From: Strigamia acuminata
Lineage: Eukaryota; Arthropoda; Chilopoda; Geophilomorpha; Linotaeniidae
Assembly: GCA_949358305.1 (NCBI GenBank)
Contig: OX442314.1
Location: 8,425,060-8,489,059, forward strand
Direction: 5' to 3'
Length of the DNA: 64,000 nucleotides
In this document: piece after piece, positions 33,105-42,600 of the stretch
Numbering within the stretch: the stretch's first letter is position 1
Layout: each line of letters begins with the position of its first letter
Made by a program: the position numbers and the translations under genes
Notes under the pieces: model-generated
The model's database searches: none
What the model saw: the letters and a program-made list of their open reading frames with translations, nothing else
What the model was told of the DNA's origin: nothing

Positions 33105-33715
33105 ATATACAGTGGGTTTTCAGTGATTTCATGATGTATGGTTGATTTACAGTCATTTACACATGATTTTCAGTGATGTATAGTTGGTTTTCAGTAATAT
33201 ATAGCTGATTTTCAGTGATAAACAATAGATTTTCAGTGATAGTTGATTTTCAATGATAAATAGTTGATTTTGAATGAATGATAAATAGTTGATTTTCAGT
33301 GCTTTTCAGTAAATTTCAGTAAATTTCAGTGATTTTCAGTAATTTTCAGTAATTTTCAGTAATTTTCAATGATTTTCAATAATTTTCAAAATTTTTCAAT
33401 GATTTACAATCAATTTCAGTAATTATTTCAGTGATTGTCAGTGTTTTTCAGTGATTTTCAGTAATTTTCAGTAATTTTCAGAATTTTCAGTAATTTTCAA
33501 AACTATTCAATGATTTACAGTAATTTTCAGTAATTTTTTCAGTGATTTTCACGAATTTTTACTGATTTTCAATGATTTTCACTGATTTTCACTGATTTTC
33601 ACTGATTTTCACTGATTTTCACTGATTTTCACTGATTTTCAATGATTTTCACTGATTTTCAATGATTTTCACTGATTTTCACTGATTTTCACTGATTTTT
33701 AATCATTTGTTGATG
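33105..33715. repeat. 10-bp TGATTTTCAC/TGATTTTCAG tandem repeat
   Basis: The decamer TGATTTTCAC (with variants CAG and CAA, and TAATTTTCAG) recurs about 50 times, cleanest at 33560-33700. The period equals one helical turn and places a T-tract on the same helix face. Non-coding. Confidence 0.9.
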
Positions 33716-34290
33716 TGGTTCTGATTTACCAAGATCACTATCACACATTTTTTATCAGTTTTCTCCTACTCCATGCAACATCATTATAAAATGTAGATTT
33801 AATTTTTTTTTTAAAAATTTATTACTCAAATCTTGAAAGCACTCCAGCACTTTTCCCTATATGACAGATTGACAATAGTAACTTGCTTCTGAAACTTGAC
33901 AAGCAGAAATTAATCTTTGCCATTCCATCCCTTGCACAATGCATTCCAGTTCCAGTCATTTCAGTCAGTTTCAAAATGGATTATCATGGTGAAATCTAAA
34001 ATGGCATCTTGACAAAGAGTTATTCCATTGAAATGCCACATCCAATAGATGTCTGACTCACACTTTCCAGTGGAACATTTGAATTCAGACTATGTTTCCT
34101 GTTCTAAGAAACCAAGACATACCCATGCGGTATAATGGCTGCATTGGTTTCAGATTTATTTGCCTAGTTGCACTTATTCCAAGACATTCATGAAGTTCTT
34201 CCCTCAACTTATTGCCTACTGCCATGTACAGCGCTCATTTTTGGCCAGCAAACAAATAAAGAGAGCACAAGTAAAAAAAATTTATATTTG
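33716..34290. other. Spacer between minisatellites
   Basis: No gene or repeat recognised. Confidence 0.4.
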
Positions 34291-34299
34291 CCAAAAAGT

Positions 34300-34680
34300 A
34301 GTCAAATCAGCCAAAATTGTCAAAAATTAATCAAAAATTAATCAAAATTTTATCAAAATTGTCAAAATTCATCAAAATTGTCAAAAATTTATCAAAATTG
34401 TCAAAAATTTATCAAAATTGACAAAATTTTATCAAAATTGTCAAAAATGTCCCAAAATTGTCCACAAATTTCCCAAAATTGTCCACAAATTTCCCAAAAT
34501 TGTCCACAAATTTCCCAAAATTGTCCACAAATTTCCCAAAATTGTCCACAAATTTCCCAAAATTGTCCACAAATTTCTCAAAATTGTCCACAAATTTCCC
34601 AAAATTGTCCAGAAATCTCCCAAAATTGTCCAAAATTTCCCAAAATTGTCCAAAAATTTCCCAAAATTGCCAAAATCATT
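34300..34680. repeat. 21-bp CAAAATTGTCCACAAATTTCC array
   Basis: About eight near-perfect copies of a 21-bp unit (core ATTGTCCACAAATTTCCC) lie at 34440-34650, preceded by AAAATTGTCAAAAATTTATC-type units from about 34315. Because 21 is divisible by three and the unit lacks stops in several frames, open frames appear on both strands; these are artefacts. Confidence 0.93.
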
Positions 34681-35397
34681 AATATTCTTCACTGAAAACA
34701 AACCATCCATTTTTTCCATCTTTCTGATCAAATATTTATCCCCCAAATGATCTAACAGACAACTCCTTAAACTTTGTTGTATGTCCGCTTTAATTTTCCC
34801 ATTTCTTGGCCAGCCAATGTAATCTTGTGCAGTCAACAATATATAATTGCATTCTCTGGTTGATGACAACAGTTCCAACCCTACATCTAATCCTAATCAT
34901 TTGGGACCTGCAACTGTGCGATTGGGACTACTAAAACACATACGTGTTCTATAGCCCAAGTTATATCATGTCTACAGTAATAACACATTCTATGACCCAA
35001 TTTAGGAACTGAAAAACAACTTCACAAAGTGAAATATTTCCAAAGCCCACTACAGCACTATATATACAATTTTTCTGATTTTATACCCTAATTAAAGAAA
35101 ACATTTAGAATCCTATTTTTTTATTACAAATTAATAACGGTCCATGAACCAAAGATAACATGGACACGTATCCACATGTTTTGCCACTTACGGCGCCACA
35201 TAATATATAGCCGCACTGTATTCTGGGATGATAACATGTAACAAATATGCTTAGTTGGCAAGCATTGCATATGTGATTGCCGTCATCTAATCAGTGCACA
35301 GAACAATGAATCAATAGGAAATAACTAGACCCCGGATATTTATGAAAAATAAAATTCGTTTTATGCGCATAAAATATGCACCAAAAATTCCATTTTA
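34681..35397. other. Spacer without recognised gene
   Basis: AT-rich, with no features that I can support. Confidence 0.4.
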
Positions 35398-36182
35398 TGC
35401 AAAATAAAATTAAAAATGTGCAAAATAAAATTAAAAATGTGCAAAATAAAATTAAAAATGTGCAAAATAAAATTAAAAATGTGCAAAATAAAATTAAAAA
35501 TGTGCAAAATAAAATTAAAAATGTGCAAAATAAAATTAAAAATGTGCAAAATAAAATTAAAAATGTGCAAAATAAAATTAAAAATGTGCAAAATAAAATT
35601 AAAAATGTGCAAAATAAAATTAAAAATGTGCAAAATAAAATTAAAAATGTGCAAAATAAAATTAAAAATGTGCAAAATAAAATTAAAAATGTGCAAAATA
35701 AAATTAAAAATGTGCAAAATAAAATTAAAAATGTGCAAAATAAAATTAAAAATGTGCAAAATAAAATTAAAAATGTGCAAAATAAAATTAAAAATGTGCA
35801 AAATAAAATTAAAAATGTGCAAAATAAAATTAAAAATGTGCAAAATAAAATTAAAAATGTGCAAAATAAAATTAAAAATGTGCAAAATAAAATTAAAAAT
35901 GTGCAAAATAAAATTAAAAATGTGCAAAATAAAATTAAAAATGTGCAAAATAAAATTAAAAATGTGCAAAATAAAATTAAAAATGTGCAAAATAAAATTA
36001 AAAATGTGCAAAATAAAATTAAAAATGTGCAAAATAAAATTAAAAATGTGCAAAATAAAATTAAAAATGTGCAAAATAAAATTAAAAATGTGCAAAATAA
36101 AATTAAAAATGTGCAAAATAAAATTAAAAATGTGCAAAATAAAATTAAAAATGTGCAAAATAAAATTAAAAATGTGCAAAAT
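35398..36182. repeat. 21-bp satellite-like array, left segment (about 37 copies)
   Basis: The unit AAAATAAAATTAAAAATGTG+C is repeated about 37 times almost without change. The array stops within a unit at the Gypsy LTR and resumes at 49658, so it was one array of about 46 copies. Open frames of 275-294 codons on both strands are repeats of seven residues (NKIKNVQ, CKIKLKM, HIFNFIL) and are artefacts of the 21-bp period. Confidence 0.97.
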
Positions 36183-37313
36183 TGTCACGGCCCGTGTTTC
36201 CTACGTGTACAGTTTACGCATTGTTAACCCGTGTTTGTTCCTATTAAACCTAATTTGCGATTCTCCTACCTTTGTTGTTTTGTTTATGTTTGATTCGTGA
36301 GTTTTCCTCATTTTCCTTCTATCTTATCTCTTACTCTCTCCTAACTTTCTCTTCATTCTCTCACTTTTCTCTTATCTACTCCTAGTTTTTCTTCTTTAGT
36401 TTATGATTTCGATGCAAGTCTATTTGCATATCTATTCTGGTCAGTACGCGTCGGCGTTAGTCATACACTTAGTATGCACCGACTGTACTGATTGGCTCTT
36501 GACTCTTCCGTGATTGGTCAAGCTTGGTTGAGTCCAAGTTTACCTCTCACCCTATTTTTCCTCTTTTTCTTCAGTTGATCTCAGTATCCCGAACGCGTAG
36601 GTGCTCCTTTGGAGCCGGTGCTCATGGCTGAGGTTTAACTCCGAAGCTCACTTGTAGCTTTGCATTCGCCCTGGAATTCTGCAACACGGTTTCAGGCTTT
36701 CATTTCATTTCGCGTGTTAACTCACGGTTTTACACCACTCGTTCACCATTTGTTTTCCTGCTCCTTTTTGTTCATGTTTTATCGCCGTGACGCGTCATCC
36801 AAGGCCAAACAGGATTTGTTGGCCATAAGTTCGAAGTTTGTGCCGTTTATTTCGCGTGCGCGTGCATTTAGCTTAGTTTAGCCGCCTGCCATTTGGGCTT
36901 TAGCTTTAATTAAGCATTAAGTCAGGTTTAGAGTTAAGTTTAGGGCCCGTGCGTTGTATAAGCACGAGTAAATTGCCCATCCTCGTTCAGACTCGACAGT
37001 TTGGGGTTGCTTATGAGCCACTACGAGACGTGCATTCGTTTGCCTTCGTGTGAAAACACGATTGTTGGCGGGTCACGCGTTGGGTTTTGGTTCAGACGCG
37101 ACTACCGGACATTCTGTCCCCGAGTTTTACAGCTCGGGATACCCGGCCACAAATAAATATTAGTGTGGTGCACAGTATCTGAGAGTGTGTTAGCTGCCAC
37201 TTCCTGCGCACATTCGATTTACGACAGGTACGAAACTACCAGGGTGTGTGAATTTACTGTTTCGCGGCGTCTTTCAAACGCTTCTAAACCACCTAGACTC
37301 GCGATCCATCACA
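36183..37313 (+). repeat. Gypsy 5' LTR
   Basis: TGTCACGGCC...CATCACA, 1131 bp. AATAAA at 37152-37157 followed by a GT-rich stretch is the likely poly(A) signal (the same at 49496-49501 in the other LTR). It contains four ACGCGT sites. A 73-codon ORF inside each LTR is unrecognised and probably incidental. Confidence 0.95.
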
Positions 37314-37315
37314 CT

Positions 37316-37333
37316 TGGTGCCGAAACCCGGGA
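37316..37333 (+). promoter_or_regulatory. Gypsy primer-binding site, tRNA-Phe type
   Basis: TGGTGCCGAAACCCGGGA is complementary to the 3' end of animal tRNA-Phe (…CCCGGGTTTCGGCACCA), two bases after the LTR. The tRNA assignment is from memory of the arthropod tRNA-Phe acceptor and T-arm sequence. Confidence 0.8.
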
Positions 37334-37489
37334 ATATCCCGTAGCTTTTCGATTGCTAGCCGTATAAACTGTTTCCAGTGGGCTAGTAATCATTATTCGG
37401 AAAACAAAGGTCGAGTGGTATCGTTACTCGCCTTTTTTAGAGTGGATCATCCATTTGAGTTTTGCTGCGAAATTGCTTGAGTTGACGCA

Positions 37490-39601
37490 ATGGCAGAGGG
37501 AGGGCATCCTAAAGAGGATAACTCCAAGAGTGTGTGGCCTAGCTGGATGCGTAGAGTCGGGGAGCGCTTGTGTGATGAAACTCCACGGCGTCCCCTTGAT
37601 GCGCGTCCTCCGAGAACCCGCTCAGAGTATGGCTTGCCCGTGGCAAGAGGCGGTGGGCCGCCGTACCTCCTGCGACCACACGGGGATGTCACACGAGTAA
37701 AGGTAGAGGATAAATCCACTTCAACGGATAGTACCTACTGCCCGGACACTACTCCGTCCACGCGTGAGTCTCGTGTCGATGTGTCTGCTTCGGATCTTTT
37801 AACGCCCGTGCAACCAAATCCTTCGGCGCCACCTCAACAAAGGAGTAGTCCTGAGGATAACGTCGAGGAGGGGGAAGAAGAGGCTGGTCAACGGCCTCCA
37901 GAATGGCTGCCGTATTTGCAAAATGCGGAATTGGCCATGAATGAGCGTATGGTCCGAGCATTAAACCAGTTTGGTCAGCATGTTGACTACCGACTGGGAA
38001 ATTATAGAGATGAGACTCTTGTGGGGGTGAGACAAGTGGTTAGGGCCGAAATCGTGGCATTAGCTGTACAGCCCGAGGAGGAGGTAATTCCACCAGCTCA
38101 GCAAAGACCTCATAACTCTTTGCCTGGTGATGGACCTCGTTCTGACGGTCAGAGGGAACCTGGGGGAAGTGTTCAGTCTTCACGCATTCTGACGCCTAGC
38201 GAGTTGAACAGGCAAGGAATTGCAGTAGTAGGAAGGTTACAAGGGGATGTAAATCCTCGTTTACCTTCAAATGAGAGACCATCGGACGTGACCGCTCGCG
38301 CGGGGTCTCGAATGGGTACGCCCTCACAGTGTAACAGTGAGGTGATGAGGAGTATTATACGCTCAAAGTCGACAGCTGTTAGCTTGCCGGATACAGCAAG
38401 TGTTGATCGCGCAGCAGCTGCGCGCGGGGATTCGGTAAATACGCGTTTGCAACGGGCGCGAGACGCCCAAGCCGCAGCGGTAACGCCGACGCCCCGGCAG
38501 CGGCCGCAGACGCGATATGATCAATATGACTTGTCGCACGTGAGGTCGGAACATGTGCCGATATTTGATGAGGATGATCAATCCTATAATGCGGTCGAAA
38601 GATTCCTAGCAAAATTGCGCGCCCACTATATCATGACGCGCATTCCGGATGAAGCGTATATTGACTTGTTCATTCCTTTGGCGCTGTGTGGGAAGCCCTT
38701 AAATTGGTACTTGCACTTACGCCATAAACCAAAAACATGGGATGAATTTGTTATGCGTTTCCGGAAACGTTATTCCCTCAAGGAGGCCGAAGCAACGGTC
38801 CTCCTGACGGATGCCTGGCAGGAAGTAGGGGATGATACGGCCGAATTTCTGTGTGAGATCAGTCGTTACCTCGAAATGATAGGTATTCGGGGGGATAGGC
38901 AACAATGGAATATGGCGAAACATCGCCTCCAACCGCAGATAACGGATGCAATGACTCGGTACGGAGTCCGCTTCATGTCGCAGGCCATAGAGATGGGGCA
39001 GGAGGCTGACAGCAAATTGGCGTTGCGTTCTCTTCAGCAGTATAAGTTCGATGAGCGCGGAGTGAGAAGAGGTCCGGTGCCTCGACCTCAATCCAAGGAC
39101 AAGGATAAGCAAGCTGTTAAGGCAACCAAAAAGGTGGTAGAGCCTGCCAAAACAAAGGCGGCGGAAAAGCCTCCGCCTGGTCGCTTCCAGTTTGACAAAA
39201 GGAAATTGGTTGCGTTGGCTGAAATGTTTGGGGCTACGAGTGAGGACCTGCAGAGTGTTGCTGGGCAGTCCGTTGTTAGTGTTGCACCTTCGAGAGTGCC
39301 AGAGCCGCAAATAAACGCGTCTGTAAAAGTCTCGGAGAATAAGCCTACTCCGGCTGTGGGGCCGGCACAATGTGGACATTCTGCCCATACCTTCGCCAAT
39401 ACGGCCAATCCCCCAACGACACCGTTGCCACCCGGAGCTGAGTGGGTGCGCAATCGGAAGGACAGATGGTACATGCGTGATATTGAAAAACGCATCGCAT
39501 TATGTCCTCACTGCTTTAAGCCCTGGCAGTTTCCGGGAAACGACCAGGGTCCACTGTCCAAACCATCCAACGGAAAGGCAGCGGACCCGAAACCCAAATA
39601 A
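37490..39601 (+). CDS. gag: Gypsy Gag
   Basis: 703 codons from ATG (GCAATGG context). The first ~350 residues are charged and low-complexity. Residues ~370-460 form a retrotransposon Gag domain (FLAKLRAHY...LNWYLHL...WDEFVMRFRKRY). There is a basic stretch around residue 535 and a C-terminal CPHC close to the end. I see no CCHC zinc knuckle, unusual for Gypsy Gag. Its last 20 codons overlap the pol frame downstream of the frameshift site; TAA is at 39599-39601. Confidence 0.92.
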   Translation: MAEGGHPKEDNSKSVWPSWMRRVGERLCDETPRRPLDARPPRTRSEYGLPVARGGGPPYLLRPHGDVTRVKVEDKSTSTDSTYCPDTTPSTRESRVDVSASDLLTPVQPNPSAPPQQRSSPEDNVEEGEEEAGQRPPEWLPYLQNAELAMNERMVRALNQFGQHVDYRLGNYRDETLVGVRQVVRAEIVALAVQPEEEVIPPAQQRPHNSLPGDGPRSDGQREPGGSVQSSRILTPSELNRQGIAVVGRLQGDVNPRLPSNERPSDVTARAGSRMGTPSQCNSEVMRSIIRSKSTAVSLPDTASVDRAAAARGDSVNTRLQRARDAQAAAVTPTPRQRPQTRYDQYDLSHVRSEHVPIFDEDDQSYNAVERFLAKLRAHYIMTRIPDEAYIDLFIPLALCGKPLNWYLHLRHKPKTWDEFVMRFRKRYSLKEAEATVLLTDAWQEVGDDTAEFLCEISRYLEMIGIRGDRQQWNMAKHRLQPQITDAMTRYGVRFMSQAIEMGQEADSKLALRSLQQYKFDERGVRRGPVPRPQSKDKDKQAVKATKKVVEPAKTKAAEKPPPGRFQFDKRKLVALAEMFGATSEDLQSVAGQSVVSVAPSRVPEPQINASVKVSENKPTPAVGPAQCGHSAHTFANTANPPTTPLPPGAEWVRNRKDRWYMRDIEKRIALCPHCFKPWQFPGNDQGPLSKPSNGKAADPKPK
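39535..39588 (+). promoter_or_regulatory. -1 ribosomal frameshift signal (gag-pol)
   Basis: The slippery heptamer GGGAAAC at 39535-39541 lies in the correct phase (G GGA AAC, with GGA and AAC as gag codons). After a five-base spacer, GGGTCC (39547-39552) can pair with GGACCC (39583-39588), extended by CTG/CAG inside, giving a strong hairpin. Slipping back one base at AAC enters the pol frame, which is open from 39541 to 44643. Confidence 0.85.
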
Positions 39602-42600
39602 GTCGGACGTTGGAAGCTTTAGATAGCATAAGCGGTTGGATGGTACCCCCTGCGTTGCAGAAGACCAGTACCACCGCGTTAGCGGCTTCTAAGCCGAAAA
39701 TGACAAATTTCATAATGTTGTCACCACCCGAATTTTTGGCTTCCAAAGAGCCGAAATTGATAATCGGGTTGAAGGACCGTTGTCGGCGAGACGCGGCCTT
39801 TGTTAAAATCGCCTGGATCAATATCGAGTTCATTGCAATGATGGACAGCGGTGCACAGACGTGCATAATGACCATGGCATTGTATGAGAAACTCGCAAAA
39901 GAGATAGGCATAGAAATGGTGAAACTGGACGAAACCATCCGGACAGCCGACAATCATATTACCAAAGTGGTTGGCTGTGCACAACTAGCCGTCCGTGCTC
40001 CTACGGCGGTAGTTTGCTTTACTTGCCTCATCATAGAGGAGGGGTCTCAAGAGCTCCTCTTGGGGCTAGATTTCTGTAAGGCAGTTGGTCTGTGTACCGA
40101 CCACGCCAATGAATACTGGTTCCTCTTAGGGGATGGCACGCGGCATCCCTTCCTCACAGAAGAGCAAGCTAGGGCATCTGATCCAGTGATCTTATTCCCT
40201 TTAACAAAGGAACAACCTTCCCTCCCGGAGGGAATTGCGGTTAAGGGGCCCCCTCTTTACAACCTTCCGGCTTTGCGAAATCCGCTGGTCCCCAAGCCAG
40301 AGGAAACGGCGGTGCCCGTCAAGCTTGTCGGCCAAAAGGAGCGGGAACTGACCCCCGAGATTCCTGCAAAGGAGGAGGAGGCAGAGGAGAAGCCTGTGGT
40401 CGCTACAAAACCACCAATTAGTGAAGCTAACTGTGTCTTGCTAAATAAGCGTAATTTCGAAGTGGAGTTATTCGAGCCCCCACATGAGGACAATCCTTGC
40501 ATTGTCAAAGTGGTTGTTGCTCGAAGAGGGCAGGACGCTCAAAAATGGACATTCATATGGTCACCTAAGAGACGGGAAAAAACCGCACGAAGGAACATCG
40601 TGCGAGTTACGCGTAAACTTGGGAGAAAGGCCATGTGTTTGAGTCAGATGCGTCGAGCCATTAAGTTGCGTAAAGCAAGAGTTAAAGCGGTGGCTAAACG
40701 AACGTTGGTTGAGACTGCAGATTCTCCGAGTGGAGAGAGAAATGTCGTCGGCAACGCGGAGATCTCTTCTGCTTGTCAAAAGACGGAAGGTACTCCAAGA
40801 CAGCATGATGTTAATTTCGTCCAATACATCCCAAACAGAGATCCTACCAACCTCGCTTGGGTGTATGATCAGCTGTGTAATCAGTTGGAGCCGAAACGCA
40901 TTAACCACTTAATGGATGCGTTGAAACCAGTTGCTCACATCTTTCGTGAGGAATTGGGGCTCTGTAATAACACACAGTTTGAAGTGAATCTGAAGCCTGA
41001 TTTCCGACCTATCCATGTCCCGGTACGTCCGGTGAATCCGGCAAAAAGGGAAATAATCGATGCCTATATCGACCAAAAGTTGGCGCAAGGAGTAATCAAG
41101 CGCTCCAAAAGCGACTGCGCCGTGGCGCCCGTAGTTGTCCCCAAAAAGGACGGACGCTGGCGCTGCGCAATGGATTTTAGGCCGATCAACTCCCAAACTT
41201 TGCCTGATGTTTACCCCCTCCCAGATATCGACAACATCTTTGCATATCTGGGCGGGGCAAAATGGTTTTCCATCATCGACGGAAGGGAAGCGTTCCACCA
41301 AATAGGAGTCCGACCTGGAGATGAACGATATCTCGCATTTATCACCCACAGGGGACTCTTTGAGTATACGCGTATGCCCTTCGGTCCGATCAATGGCCCT
41401 GCCACCTTACAAAGGGCCATGAATTTGACTCTAGCTGAGCATCTCTACAAGTTTGTCTTTGTGTACATCGACGACATAATCGTGTTTAGTAAGACCTTCG
41501 AAGAGCATGTGACCCACTTGCAAAAAGTGCTCACTTTGCTCGACCAAGCGGGGTTTACAATGAACGCAGGAAAAACGGAGTTGTGCAAGACAAGTCTTGA
41601 GGTGCTCGGACATATTGTCGAGGAGGGACTTATCCGTCCTAACCCAAAGAAGACCGACGCGATCAGCAAGTACCCGGCCCCCACTAACTTGAAGGAGTTA
41701 CAACGCTTCAAGGGTATGATCGGGTACTACTCGTCGTTCTTCCCCGGATATTCCAAGACCTGTGAAGTCTTTCGAGTTCTTATGCGTAAGAATGCGCCAT
41801 GGAACTGGACGGCGGCGCACCAGGCAGCTTTCGAGTATCTCAAAAATCAAGTGTCGCTATCTACTTTGCACAGGAACTTCCCGGACTGGAGTAAACCTTA
41901 CATCTTACAAACCGATGCGAGTTATTCTGGTCTAGGGGCTGCGTTGATGCAGATCAACAATGACGGCGTACGCGTCCCAATTGCCTTTGCATCACGGGCC
42001 TTAAACAGTGCAGAGAAAAACTATACGGCGACGGAAATTGAGTGCCTGGCCGCCGTCTGGGCCGTTAAACGCTTTAGAGCATACCTCGAGTTAATGGATT
42101 TCTATCTTGAGAGTGATCACAAGTCTTTAACATGGCTTTGGGCCCAGCGCGAGCCAAAGGGCCGACTGGCGAGATGGATTCTTTCGCTGTCGGAATACCG
42201 ATTCACATTCCTCCACTGTAGTGGTACGAAGAATCGGGTCGCCGATGCGTTGAGTCGGGCGCCGGTTGACCCGCCGATCGAGCTGGATGACGAAGACTGT
42301 CCAGCGTTGGATGACACATATTACTGTGCGTACTTCGATGATTTCAACGACTGGCCAGTACTCAAAATGGAGGAGTTAGATGAGGTGGCTCATTGGAAAT
42401 CATCCAACTGCAAAATCGTTAGAGCGGTAACAATGCGTAAACAGAAACGTGCGTTCCTGGCGAGATTGAACGCCTTGTCGGCTACGGCAGTGGATGTATG
42501 TCCGGTGGAGGACGAGCCCCCTCCAAAAAGAGGACGGGGACGTCCACGGAAAAATCCCATTGCAAAGGGGCCGACTCAGGCGGGACCCTTGCCGGGAGCA

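Noticed and set aside
34378-34878. Several 70-145-codon ORFs on both strands
   Set aside because: Artefacts of the 21-bp CAAAATTGTCCACAAATTTCC array.
35361-36300. Three 275-294-codon ORFs
   Set aside because: They are seven-residue repetitions forced by a stop-free 21-bp satellite on both strands.
36660-36881. 73-codon ORF present in both Gypsy LTRs
   Set aside because: Identical only because LTRs are identical; no domain, start not in a useful position.
38717-39495. Minus-strand ORFs of 135 and 223 codons opposite gag
   Set aside because: Shadows of the GC-rich gag frame.
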